A stretch of 64,000 nt of DNA from Paenibacillaceae bacterium (GTDB taxonomy: Bacteria; Bacillota; Bacilli; Paenibacillales; CANHGK01): the NCBI GenBank assembly GCA_947460235.1, contig CANHGK010000003.1, positions 1 through 64,000 on the forward strand, given 5' to 3'. Positions 1 to 7,771 of the stretch are shown piece after piece. Each line of letters begins with the position of its first letter. Position 1 is the stretch's first letter. The notes under the pieces are model-generated. The model was not told the origin of the DNA. It made no database searches and saw only the letters and a program-made list of their open reading frames with translations. Position numbers and translations under genes: made by a program.

Positions 1-72
1 ATTAGCTGACTCCATAAATTGTTGACCTTCTTTTGTGATATCACTCGTTGTAGTACGTTTACTTACTGCCAT
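1..72 (-). CDS. Possible N-terminal fragment of an unidentified protein (runs off window)
   Basis: The minus strand opens an ATG frame at 72 that reads MAVSKRTTTSDITKEGQQFM and stays open to the window edge, giving 24 residues. The upstream bases hold only a weak AGGA almost touching the ATG, so the start is uncertain. The peptide is polar and has no recognisable domain. It may be the start of the next gene on the left, but a chance open frame cannot be excluded. Confidence 0.35.
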   Translation of the reverse strand, partial: MAVSKRTTTSDITKEGQQFMESAN

Positions 73-125
73 ATCCTGTAACTGTAAACCAATTCAGTGA
101 GCATATCATATAAGGGAGGTCTTTT

Positions 126-923
126 TTATCGAAGTGAACCAATGATCGGTTCCCCGTAAATCGCCTGCACAAACAGAGCAATTGTGAATAAGCAATATAA
201 GATTACCCATCCGATTAAAGCAAATCGAGACCGCATTGCGAAACGCCCCCGTAAAAGCCATGCCAATATCGGGAGTAATTGCAATGCATGTAATCCGAAA
301 AAGTGAGCAATTCGGAGATCTCCGAATTCCGTTGACCATTTGAGTAGTGGCAAACCATTCGTATCATCCGTAATGTTCGTACCTACCAAATGCCCCAATT
401 GTGATGACATATACCCACCGAATCCTCCGCCGAGCACAAATGTAATAATCAACCCAAATACGACCGCTTCCTTCACACGATCATTACTTTTTAGCCACCC
501 CGCTTTGATTAGAACAATCGCCAAACCCAAAAACACAAAGATTCCAGCAACAATTGCGAATCCCATGATCGAATACATAATAATCGCAAACAGATTTTCA
601 TAGTTAAAATGTGACTTTTGACCGAGAGCCGCTCGCCAGGTAATATAAATCAACTCAAAACTCAAGGTGAACACAAGGGTATGTCTAAAAAGCGGATACA
701 ACCATTTAATATTCACCGATTGAATACTCATGATCCACGCCGCCGATAGCGAAAACATCCCCGCAGAAATAAAAAACTTGAGTGGTTTTAGCCAAACTGG
801 AGCACCCATCAAAAATCTCGAATCAACAGTCAAACCAAAGATACAACCAATCATTCCAAGCAAACACAACACCGAAAATAAAAGCAGTGTCTTTTCCCGC
901 TCGTATAATAATCGTAAATTCAT
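126..923 (-). CDS. Polytopic membrane protein, about 7 TM helices, unknown function
   Basis: A 265-residue protein made almost entirely of hydrophobic helices; about seven membrane segments can be drawn, with short polar loops. Conserved-looking stretches are KPLKFF near residue 48 and LRIAHFFGLHALQLLP near residue 205, the latter with two histidines inside or next to a helix that could bind a metal or heme (inference). No transporter or enzyme family is recognised. It is divergent from a TetR-type regulator, and the shared 140-bp gap carries twin palindromes that overlap its promoter (TTGACA-17-TATATT on the minus strand), so it is very probably the target of that repressor. Confidence 0.8.
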   Translation of the reverse strand: MNLRLLYEREKTLLLFSVLCLLGMIGCIFGLTVDSRFLMGAPVWLKPLKFFISAGMFSLSAAWIMSIQSVNIKWLYPLFRHTLVFTLSFELIYITWRAALGQKSHFNYENLFAIIMYSIMGFAIVAGIFVFLGLAIVLIKAGWLKSNDRVKEAVVFGLIITFVLGGGFGGYMSSQLGHLVGTNITDDTNGLPLLKWSTEFGDLRIAHFFGLHALQLLPILAWLLRGRFAMRSRFALIGWVILYCLFTIALFVQAIYGEPIIGSLR

Positions 924-942
924 CGCCTATGCGCCTCCCATC

Positions 943-955
943 TTGACATTGTCAA
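943..955. promoter_or_regulatory. Operator palindrome 1 (TTGACATTGTCAA)
   Basis: A perfect 6-1-6 dyad in the divergent gap between the membrane protein and the TetR gene. A second copy that differs only at the central base lies 44 bp away, centre to centre. The pairing, location and symmetry fit binding sites of the adjacent TetR-family protein. This copy lies just upstream of the membrane-protein start codon, downstream of its predicted promoter. Confidence 0.7.
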
Positions 956-970
956 CTTTTGACTAAATTA

Positions 971-1016
971 AATATATCGAAACATTTTGACAGTGTCAAG
1001 ATGTGATTGTTAAACT
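971..1016. promoter_or_regulatory. Overlapping divergent promoters with operator palindrome 2
   Basis: The palindrome TTGACAGTGTCAA (987-999) supplies a consensus -35 hexamer on both strands. On the minus strand TTGACA (999-994) is followed after 17 bp by TATATT (976-971), a near-perfect sigma-A promoter for the membrane protein. On the plus strand TTGACA (987-992) is followed after 18 bp by TAAACT (1011-1016), a fair promoter for the TetR gene. Binding of one dimer here would block both -35 boxes, the classic autorepressing TetR arrangement. Confidence 0.65.
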
Positions 1017-1062
1017 ATAGAAATGAATCACAACTACATCTATACGAAAAGGACTTCTGCAT

Positions 1063-1710
1063 ATGACTTATTCTGAAAAAACAAATTATCATCATGGCGA
1101 TTTACGCGCCGCATTACTCGATGCAACCGACAAAATCATTAATCGAGACGGGCTTGAGCTTTTTTCGTTGCGCGCATGTGCAAGGGAAGCTGGTGTATCA
1201 CACAATGCACCTGCCCATCATTTCGCTGATTTACGCGGATTACTGACCGCATATGCAACAAATGCATTTGATTTGTTAATCGATTCGATGGAATACGCAA
1301 AAAAAAGTCGTTCAGCAGATCCCGCCGAACAACTTCTAGCAACTGGTGAAGGTTATATTCAATTTGCGTTAACTCATCCAGGAAAATTTCAAGTGATGTT
1401 TCGCAACGAAAAATTAGATGCGAAACATATGGAATTGCAAAATTCTTCTGCGAAGGCATTTGGAATTCTCGAACATGCAATGACGAATTGGTTAGAACTG
1501 TATCATCCAATTGCATTAACTGATGAAAAGAAGCTGAAATATATTCTCATGGCATGGAGCGTGTGCCACGGTTATGCCACACTTGCTGGTGAACGTAAAT
1601 TGGATTTTATATCAGGATTTAATCAAGGTACCAACCATCACATCGATTTCGGAAAACTGCTATTAAATACATTCATTCAGTCCATCACCTATTCGAACAC
1701 AACGATTTAA
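1063..1710 (+). CDS. TetR/AcrR family transcriptional regulator
   Basis: A 215-residue protein with an N-terminal TetR helix-turn-helix (about residues 10-60). It opens with the YHHGDLR motif typical of the TetR subgroup that carries a WHG-type C-terminal ligand domain. The recognition region reads REAGVSHNAPAHHF. The remaining 150 residues are alpha-helical and should form the effector pocket and dimer interface. AAAGGA lies upstream of the ATG. It is divergent from a membrane protein and flanked by twin TTGACANTGTCAA operators, so autoregulation and control of that protein are inferred. Its stop codon overlaps the end of the convergent DUF4435 gene by 4 bp. The inducer cannot be predicted. 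Confidence 0.9.
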   Translation: MTYSEKTNYHHGDLRAALLDATDKIINRDGLELFSLRACAREAGVSHNAPAHHFADLRGLLTAYATNAFDLLIDSMEYAKKSRSADPAEQLLATGEGYIQFALTHPGKFQVMFRNEKLDAKHMELQNSSAKAFGILEHAMTNWLELYHPIALTDEKKLKYILMAWSVCHGYATLAGERKLDFISGFNQGTNHHIDFGKLLLNTFIQSITYSNTTI

Positions 1711-2675
1711 TGATTTTTCAACAATTGACAACCATTCGCATATTCCCATGTGCGAATATTTTTGACGAGGGTCGTACGATTCAACCAATCAAGATCCACC
1801 GACGTTCGAAGAATCGTCTCGGCCCATGTTTGATCAAATGAACGATCTCGAAAATCAAGTGTGCTCCATCCATCGATTGGTGGTTTCACCAACGTTTCAT
1901 CCCACGCTTGCCGTAAAAACACGTTTACTAATGCGTTCATCCAATCGTGACCATTGACGATCACATGATTTGTTAATCGTTTCTGTCGCAGTTGATCTAC
2001 TGCATCATTCACCATTTTCTCTGTCAATTTTCGTTGTCCTGAATTTTCGATGAATACACGCGTCAAACGTTCCGTATCTATTGTTCGTCCATCCGATTGA
2101 ATGATGGCAATAAGATTGATCCGTCTCAAGCGAAAATTCCATTTATTCATTGCCGATACCGCGCGGTATAAGCCAAGCGTGTAACTCCATTCCCAAAGTA
2201 ACGTGATCGCTTCACTGATCGTCAAACGAAGCACCTGCTCCATCGCTGGTGAGCGGTACACTAACTCCCCTATTCCTACATCCTCTCGAACCCGTTCTAA
2301 CAACGCCGATGCCGCAGGAGACATCAGCAGCCATGTTTCTAGATTATGCGCATCATATAAGAATAACGTAGCATATTCCTCATCAATCGCAAATTGTATC
2401 ATTGGAACATCCGCATCGATCACCGCAAGTGTCGCACGGGCCGTTTGTTCATCCATCCATTGCAATACATCGAGCACATGATTGCGATTATTTACGCTGA
2501 TAACTAGCGCCTGTTCGGAAACAAGTGGTTGCCAAAACCATTTGTCATATGCACCTTCCACCAATAAAATTGGCCGTGGATACTTGGCATAAGCAATCTT
2601 GCGATGAAGACGCAATTCATTCAATCCGTCCAATTGTGTGACGTGCTGCATCAATATTTTTCCTCGTACGGTCAT
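1707..2675 (-). CDS. DUF4435 / TOPRIM-fold protein, AriB-like (candidate PARIS effector)
   Basis: A 322-residue protein with an N-terminal TOPRIM-like core: LLVEGAYDKWFW carries the acidic Glu40, and VIDAD supplies the Asp87-x-Asp89 pair. It is followed by YDAHNLETWLL, the D-x4-E type signature seen in DUF4435. TOPRIM domains of this class cut nucleic acids; in PARIS, AriB is a DUF4435 nuclease released by the AriA ATPase (known for that family). Here the gene begins with ATG overlapping the stop of an ABC-type ATPase gene (ATGA), which indicates translational coupling. The C-terminal half is helical and unassigned. Function as anti-phage effector is inferred from family and partner; a chromosomal housekeeping role is possible. 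Confidence 0.65.
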   Translation of the reverse strand: MTVRGKILMQHVTQLDGLNELRLHRKIAYAKYPRPILLVEGAYDKWFWQPLVSEQALVISVNNRNHVLDVLQWMDEQTARATLAVIDADVPMIQFAIDEEYATLFLYDAHNLETWLLMSPAASALLERVREDVGIGELVYRSPAMEQVLRLTISEAITLLWEWSYTLGLYRAVSAMNKWNFRLRRINLIAIIQSDGRTIDTERLTRVFIENSGQRKLTEKMVNDAVDQLRQKRLTNHVIVNGHDWMNALVNVFLRQAWDETLVKPPIDGWSTLDFRDRSFDQTWAETILRTSVDLDWLNRTTLVKNIRTWEYANGCQLLKNH

Positions 2676-3235
2676 AACTTTGCTCCGCGAGTATCTTCGT
2701 CCAAACTAACGACCCATTCCCATGCATCATCAATCACCGCAGGCGCGTGTGTGCTCAAAATAACCCGAACATTTCGGCGCTTTGCAAGTCGCTCCAAATC
2801 CCATACTAAGCGACGTTGCCAACCAACATGCAGTGACTGTTCCGCCTCGTCGATGAGAACAATACCATTCTCCGAACAACCAACCGCAACGGACAAAAAC
2901 ATCCATAACATGCGAAGTTGTCCCGCCGAACAGTACGATGGTTGAATGATTGACCATGGTTTTCCGTCGGCATCTACCGCCCATCCACGAGCATTCAAAA
3001 GTTCCGCAACGAGCGCATCGTCTATTTCAGCACACTTTTTTAACCACATTTTCAAATGTCCTGTCAATGCTTGCCTTGGCATGTCCGCCCCTAGAAATAT
3101 CGAATTTACCGCAAATTCACGGTTCATCCGTTGCAACGCGTATGTTTTGCCGCTACCATTTGTACCGATCAATATCGAAACTCCGACATTTCTGAGCTGA
3201 TTTAATGTAATGTCCATAAACGATATCCCTCTCAT
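2672..3235 (-). CDS. Compact ABC/SMC-type ATPase, AriA/OLD-like partner of the DUF4435 protein
   Basis: A 187-residue ATPase with every hallmark in order: Walker A GTNGSGKT near residue 24, signature-like SAGQLRML near residue 103, Walker B with catalytic Glu in IVLIDEAEQSLH near 125, and an H-loop STHAPAVI near 160. The LIDEAEQSLH form is typical of OLD- and AriA-type ABC ATPases rather than transporters. The protein is much shorter than usual AriA or OLD ATPases and lacks long inserted helices. ATG 3235 overlaps the upstream stop, but ATG 3217 follows AGAGGG at good spacing and is the likelier start (181 residues). The 4-bp overlap with the DUF4435 gene suggests a two-component system. Confidence 0.75.
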   Translation of the reverse strand: MRGISFMDITLNQLRNVGVSILIGTNGSGKTYALQRMNREFAVNSIFLGADMPRQALTGHLKMWLKKCAEIDDALVAELLNARGWAVDADGKPWSIIQPSYCSAGQLRMLWMFLSVAVGCSENGIVLIDEAEQSLHVGWQRRLVWDLERLAKRRNVRVILSTHAPAVIDDAWEWVVSLDEDTRGAKL

Positions 3236-3975
3236 TTCAAACGTTTTTCTTGTAAAACGTGTTGATTTTCATCCCAAGCACGAAGCGTTAACGCTTCACT
3301 CAATCGTAAATCAGAGACAACTCCTGAAAAAACGCCTTCCCCTTGGTATAAAAGCGGCATTTCTATTTTGCCGCGAATCATCGTTACATCATATACATCC
3401 CCGCTTACCATAACCCGGATCCGATTCAATGAGTCAGATCGATTTAACTCTGCCGCCGTGAAATAATTATGCGGTGTTGGTGTGGGGGCAATTGAAACTG
3501 TTGGTGATGTTTGTGGTTTCGGTGTAACCGTAACCTTTGCCAAAGGTTTTGGTGACGATTTTAACTTAGGGGTGACAATTGATATCGTTAATTTTTTATC
3601 GCTAGGTGTAACTTTGAATTCAAGATTTTTGGCAATGGTAGCGACGCTTCCCAACACACCGGGGATACGCTCGGAAACAATCGGAACAAGTGTTGCACGT
3701 TTCCCGTTTCGCACGAATGTAACTCGATTCGTAAGCGCATCGGTAGTGAAATCTGCACGAATTGCCGTTGCAAAAGCAGTTAATGGTACAAGCCAATCTC
3801 CATCAATTTTTGAAGCCTTCATCCCTTGCAACTTAACTCCATTAAGTATGATCGTCGCTTGAGGAATGATAGGCTTTAGTGTTCCTTTCGCGTACAACAT
3901 TTCACACCAAAAACTATGTATAATCAATCCGGTGAACATGATACAAATCAATCGCCACTTCTGAACAAATTGCAA
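3232..3975 (-). CDS. Secreted stalk-domain (copper amine oxidase N-terminal-like) protein
   Basis: A 247-residue exported protein. An N-terminal hydrophobic segment (about residues 8-28) acts as signal peptide or anchor. Residues about 38-130 resemble the copper amine oxidase N-terminal-like 'stalk' domain common in Paenibacillus surface proteins (ILNGVKLQG, WLVPLTAFATAI). A Pro/Thr/Lys linker with TVTPKPQTSP follows, then a small beta-rich domain. The start is TTG at 3975, preceded by GGGAGG; the nearby ATG at 3980 is out of frame and quickly stops. It is the first gene of a run that continues with 4-bp overlaps into the ATPase and DUF4435 genes, which is surprising for an extracellular protein. 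Role unknown. Confidence 0.75.
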   Translation of the reverse strand: MQFVQKWRLICIMFTGLIIHSFWCEMLYAKGTLKPIIPQATIILNGVKLQGMKASKIDGDWLVPLTAFATAIRADFTTDALTNRVTFVRNGKRATLVPIVSERIPGVLGSVATIAKNLEFKVTPSDKKLTISIVTPKLKSSPKPLAKVTVTPKPQTSPTVSIAPTPTPHNYFTAAELNRSDSLNRIRVMVSGDVYDVTMIRGKIEMPLLYQGEGVFSGVVSDLRLSEALTLRAWDENQHVLQEKRLK

Positions 3976-4070
3976 TTCATGCCACCTCCCTATCGACTTA
4001 ATCCTTTTTTACAATTCATCTTATTACTCTACCATAACTACTACACTTCGAAAATTGAAAACATCCCCAA

Positions 4071-4115
4071 TAAAAAAACATCCCGTCCATTCAACGAATT
4101 GAACGGTCCGGGATG
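4071..4115 (-). terminator. Rho-independent terminator of the YDG-repeat gene
   Basis: On the minus strand a long hairpin (CATCCCG...CGGGATG outer stem, then a CCATTCAA/TTGAACGG inner stem with one G-T pair) is followed by seven T residues. It lies just past the stop of the YDG-repeat gene and separates it from the stalk-ATPase-DUF4435 cluster, which must therefore have its own promoter between 3976 and 4070. Confidence 0.85.
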
Positions 4116-4150
4116 CTATGAAAGCTCAGCTTAATTCAAATAATCTTATA

Positions 4151-7100
4151 TTATTGTGTAATGTTCGCGGTTGTTGTATATGGTCGTAAGATATAGTTGG
4201 AAGCATCTGCTCCTGCCAACGACAAATTGTTTACACCCACAACTTTATTCGTACCAATTGCTAGACTATTGAATGTACCTTTTGCTTTAGCAAAATTCAA
4301 CGTGACCACTTCAACACCAAAAACATCGTTAATTTTTGCATTGGTAAAATTGAGTGATGCAATGTTATTTCCATCATACTTTTTATTCATTGCTGTGATT
4401 CCAGTTGCGTAGATTATTCGTTGTGTGATCGTTGCAGTTGTAGAATATGCCGCCAGTGTGTAGTTCGCTGCGTCTGCACCATTCAAAGTTAATCCGAGAA
4501 CTGGAATCACTTTTCCACTTCCAGCTGTTGCATTTGGGAATGCTGCAGTTGCTGCGGTCGTGTCAAGTGTCACGACATCATTTAGAACAACATCCAATAA
4601 TAATGCAGCGTTTGTTACTAATGTCGCTGACGTCGATTGGTCATATACTTTATTGGAAACCGATATATTCGAAGCAGAGACGGATTTTGGTGTAATGTTT
4701 GCCGTTGTTGTTGCATCGTTTACGCTGTAGTTTGCTGCATCTGCACCTGATAATGCAAAACCACTTATGGTAACTACTTTTGATGTTCCAACGTTTTTGT
4801 TGTTGAATACCCCAACGATTGCGGATTTATTCAAAGCAACGCTATCACCGTTTTCAACACCGCTAAGTGCTGCTGAAGCTGCATTTAACGTTGCAGCTGT
4901 TGTTGCGTTATAAACTTTGTTCGTTGCCGAAATCGAGATAACAGAAATGGCTTTTTTCGTGATGTTTGCAGTTGTCGTATATGCAGTTAAGGAATAGTTA
5001 CTTGCATCGATACCCGTTAACGCAAGACCTGTAACCGTTACTGTTTTTGCATTTGCAACATTTTTATTCGCGAATGTCCCAACTGCACTTGATGCATTCA
5101 AGGTAACGACATCACCGGGAACAACCCCAGACAATGCGCCAGAATCGCTATTTAATGTTGCTACTGTATTTCTATTATAAACTTTGTTTGAAGCCGTTAT
5201 ACCGCTAGCACTTATTGCTTTTTTTGTGATATTAGCTGATTTTGTATAGCTGTTCAACGAGTAATTTGCCGCGTCCGATCCTGTAATCGTCAATCCGGTA
5301 ACGGTAATTACTTTCGCGTTTCCAACGTTTTTATCCGCAAATGTCCCAACTGCTGCAGAAGTATCTACTGAAGCAACATCACCCAAAATCACACCGGACA
5401 ATGCACCAGATGCAACATTCAGCGTTGCAGATGTGTTCCCGTTGTAAACTTTATTGGAAACGGTAATACCAGTTGCAGAAATTGTTTTCGGCGTAATGTC
5501 TGCCGTTGCAAAATTATAAACTGCCACTTGATAATTGCCACCATCAATACCTGTTAATGCGGTTTGAATAGACACCGGTTTGCTCGTTCCAACATTTTTG
5601 TTATTAAACGTACCGACTGAATTTACTGTATCAATGCCAACAACATCTCCGCCGAGCACACCGAGCAAACTCGCTTGACTCATGTCAACCGTTGTTGTTG
5701 TCGTAGCATTATATGTTTTATTATTCGCTACTGGGGAAAGCACATGCAACGTCGCTTTATAAATATTTGCTGTTGTTGTGTATGCATTGAGTGCATAGTT
5801 TGATGCGTATGCCCCGTCGAGTGTCAATCCACCGATGGTCACCACTTTGGCAGTTCCCACATTTTTGTTTGAAAAGGCACCTGATTTACTACTTGTGTTT
5901 AAAGTAACGGTTTCGCCTCTTAATGCATTGGACAACGTAGCAAATGTTGTGTTCACTTCTGCAACCGTATTTGCGTTATACGTTTTATTAGAAGCTGTAA
6001 TACCATTAACGGTAAGTTTGTACGGTGTGATATCTGCTGTTGTGCTATAGGCATTCAACGTATAATTCCCTGCATCTGCACCGCCAAGCGATAACCCGCT
6101 AATTGCGATTGTTTTACCTGTTGCAACGTTTTTATCTGGGAAGGATCCTCCAATTGAACCCCGATTTAACGTTACGATATCTCCACTTTCAACCCCCGTC
6201 AACGTAGCTGAAGTTGATGTAATCACTGCTGTAGATGTTTGATCGTATATTTTATTAGCTACGGTAATACTTCCCGCGGTTACATTGATTGCTTTTGTAG
6301 TAATATTCGCAGAAACTGGAGCATATCCGTCTAAGGTGTAAAGATTAACATCAGAACCAACAAGTGCTAGACCTGTAATCGTTACAGCTTTTCCTGTTCC
6401 AACCGTTTTGCCTGCAAAAGTACCAGTGATCGTTGCGCTCGTGTCGAGTGAAACATCTTCTCCAGTAACCTTGCCTGCTAATGAATACCCACTAAGATCA
6501 AGCGTAGCTGAAGTTAACGCATTATACGTACGATTGTTTGCAACAATACCCGTTACCGTTACATGCGTTTTTCCGTCTACCTTTACTAAAGTAGTATTTC
6601 CTACGTTATTCAGCGTAGTGATTGCATCGTTGGTTACAGCATCTTTGATTGTGCCACTATTTAATGCAACTGAAGCTCCGACAGTTATGCCGTCTAAATC
6701 TGCGGTTCCGCGTGCAACAGGATAACGGAACAAAAGTGAAGACGAACCAGTGCCACTAACATACGTTGCGTTCACAATGCCGCCATCATTCAAAGTTACA
6801 GGGAACGATGGTGTACCCGAAACAAATACCGATTCACTAAAATTGACGGAAAAGTCTACGTTTTGACCTGCTGTGTATGTACCGTTACTTGGTGCAGTAA
6901 CAGAAGTAACGGTTGGATTAATCCCATCAACTTTCACAAATGTTGAATTACCAATACCATTTAATAACGTGTTTGAAGGCGTTCCACCGAGACCATCAAC
7001 ACTTCCGCCATTTAAATTTATTGTTGTAAGGATGTTGATTCCATCTGAATCTAGCTCACCTTGATTCACCGTATAGCGAAACGTAAGTGCTGAAGTGCCA

Positions 7101-7384
7101 CTTCCGTTAAAATAAATGGCATTTACCGTACCACCTGTGTTTAAATTAATTTGAACGATTGGAATACCCGTTACATATACGTCCTCACTGAAGTTAACCG
7201 TTAGATCCAACGTTTGTCCAAGTGAATACGTTTTATTTGCTGGCAAATTGACAGAGGTTGTTTGAGGTACAGAACTCGCACTTGCTGTAAACGAAATTGA
7301 GAAGAATACACTAAGTAGTAAAACTAAACTTAACACCCATTTAGATTTTGTAAAATTTGAATTTCCCTTACGATTTCCCATCAC
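4151..7384 (-). CDS. Secreted surface protein with two Ig-like and nine YDG repeats
   Basis: A 1077-residue exported protein. Residues about 13-37 form a signal peptide ending in TASAS. Two related beta-sandwich repeats follow (about 40-275, each with a GQ-x-D/V-F-VNFSE core), then nine consecutive YDG-type repeats of about 88 residues. Each opens with a NKxYNxNTxATL-like motif and closes with a SNYxLxAYTTTANIT-like motif. Such domains form extended fibres in bacterial adhesins. The chain stops right after repeat nine with no LPXTG, SLH or membrane anchor, so it is either released or held non-covalently. It has a strong ribosome site (AAGGGGG), its own terminator, and twin 13-bp palindromic elements in its upstream region. 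Confidence 0.85.
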   Translation of the reverse strand: MMGNRKGNSNFTKSKWVLSLVLLLSVFFSISFTASASSVPQTTSVNLPANKTYSLGQTLDLTVNFSEDVYVTGIPIVQINLNTGGTVNAIYFNGSGTSALTFRYTVNQGELDSDGINILTTINLNGGSVDGLGGTPSNTLLNGIGNSTFVKVDGINPTVTSVTAPSNGTYTAGQNVDFSVNFSESVFVSGTPSFPVTLNDGGIVNATYVSGTGSSSLLFRYPVARGTADLDGITVGASVALNSGTIKDAVTNDAITTLNNVGNTTLVKVDGKTHVTVTGIVANNRTYNALTSATLDLSGYSLAGKVTGEDVSLDTSATITGTFAGKTVGTGKAVTITGLALVGSDVNLYTLDGYAPVSANITTKAINVTAGSITVANKIYDQTSTAVITSTSATLTGVESGDIVTLNRGSIGGSFPDKNVATGKTIAISGLSLGGADAGNYTLNAYSTTADITPYKLTVNGITASNKTYNANTVAEVNTTFATLSNALRGETVTLNTSSKSGAFSNKNVGTAKVVTIGGLTLDGAYASNYALNAYTTTANIYKATLHVLSPVANNKTYNATTTTTVDMSQASLLGVLGGDVVGIDTVNSVGTFNNKNVGTSKPVSIQTALTGIDGGNYQVAVYNFATADITPKTISATGITVSNKVYNGNTSATLNVASGALSGVILGDVASVDTSAAVGTFADKNVGNAKVITVTGLTITGSDAANYSLNSYTKSANITKKAISASGITASNKVYNRNTVATLNSDSGALSGVVPGDVVTLNASSAVGTFANKNVANAKTVTVTGLALTGIDASNYSLTAYTTTANITKKAISVISISATNKVYNATTAATLNAASAALSGVENGDSVALNKSAIVGVFNNKNVGTSKVVTISGFALSGADAANYSVNDATTTANITPKSVSASNISVSNKVYDQSTSATLVTNAALLLDVVLNDVVTLDTTAATAAFPNATAGSGKVIPVLGLTLNGADAANYTLAAYSTTATITQRIIYATGITAMNKKYDGNNIASLNFTNAKINDVFGVEVVTLNFAKAKGTFNSLAIGTNKVVGVNNLSLAGADASNYILRPYTTTANITQ

Positions 7385-7426
7385 GTTTTCCCCCTTTTAA
7401 TAAATCATTACAAAACAACCACCTCG

Positions 7427-7440
7427 TGCGCAAACGTTTG
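7427..7440. promoter_or_regulatory. Operator-like element TGCGCAAACGTTTG, copy 1
   Basis: It contains the perfect palindrome CAAACGTTTG with a central CG, the form typical of LacI/CcpA-family operators. It sits about 43 bp upstream of the YDG-gene start codon. An identical 13-mer lies 176 bp further upstream. No LacI-family gene is in the window, so the regulator is unknown. Confidence 0.5.
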
Positions 7441-7602
7441 TATTTCAGGACGAAATGTAACATCTCAAATACAAATTGACGAACAACCGCTGTCTAACCT
7501 TATCAAAATTTATTTTTCTCGTACCCCAACAAGCACCTCAATTCCACTCCTAAATTTTTATCTATATGTCGTACAAAATAAATATACTCAAAAGCCATAT
7601 TC

Positions 7603-7616
7603 TGCGCAAACGTTTC
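7603..7616. promoter_or_regulatory. Operator-like element TGCGCAAACGTTTC, copy 2
   Basis: Second exact copy of the 13-mer TGCGCAAACGTTT, with central CAAACGTTT. The 176-bp distance to copy 1 would suit DNA looping by a tetrameric or paired dimeric repressor (inference). Confidence 0.45.
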
Positions 7617-7721
7617 GTTTAAGTCGTTTTATTCTAAAAATTGTATGCAAAAAGATAATCATGTTTCCTTACGTTCAGTAAAAGTGAAGGGCTTTGCAAG
7701 AGAAATGTTGATCAACAAATC

Positions 7722-7753
7722 AAAAAATCCCCAGATCCAATTGGACCTAGGGA
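7722..7753 (-). terminator. Terminator of yebC
   Basis: On the minus strand an 11-bp hairpin with two mismatches (TCCCTAGGTCC...GGATCTGGGGA, loop AATT) is followed by TTTTTT, 20-50 bp after the yebC stop codon. Confidence 0.75.
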
Positions 7754-7771
7754 ATTCATCTTGTCTTTAAC

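Larger units (their letters stand above)
7385..7771. other. 387-bp non-coding gap between YDG gene and yebC
   Basis: No credible gene is present. The gap holds the yebC terminator (7722-7753) at its right end and two copies of TGCGCAAACGTTT (7427 and 7603). The rest is AT-rich and presumably contains the promoter of the YDG-repeat gene. Confidence 0.7.

Noticed and set aside
4151-7100. Long repeats in the YDG gene as a mobile element or CRISPR
   Set aside because: The repeats are protein domains of one open frame with diverged copies and no spacer structure.
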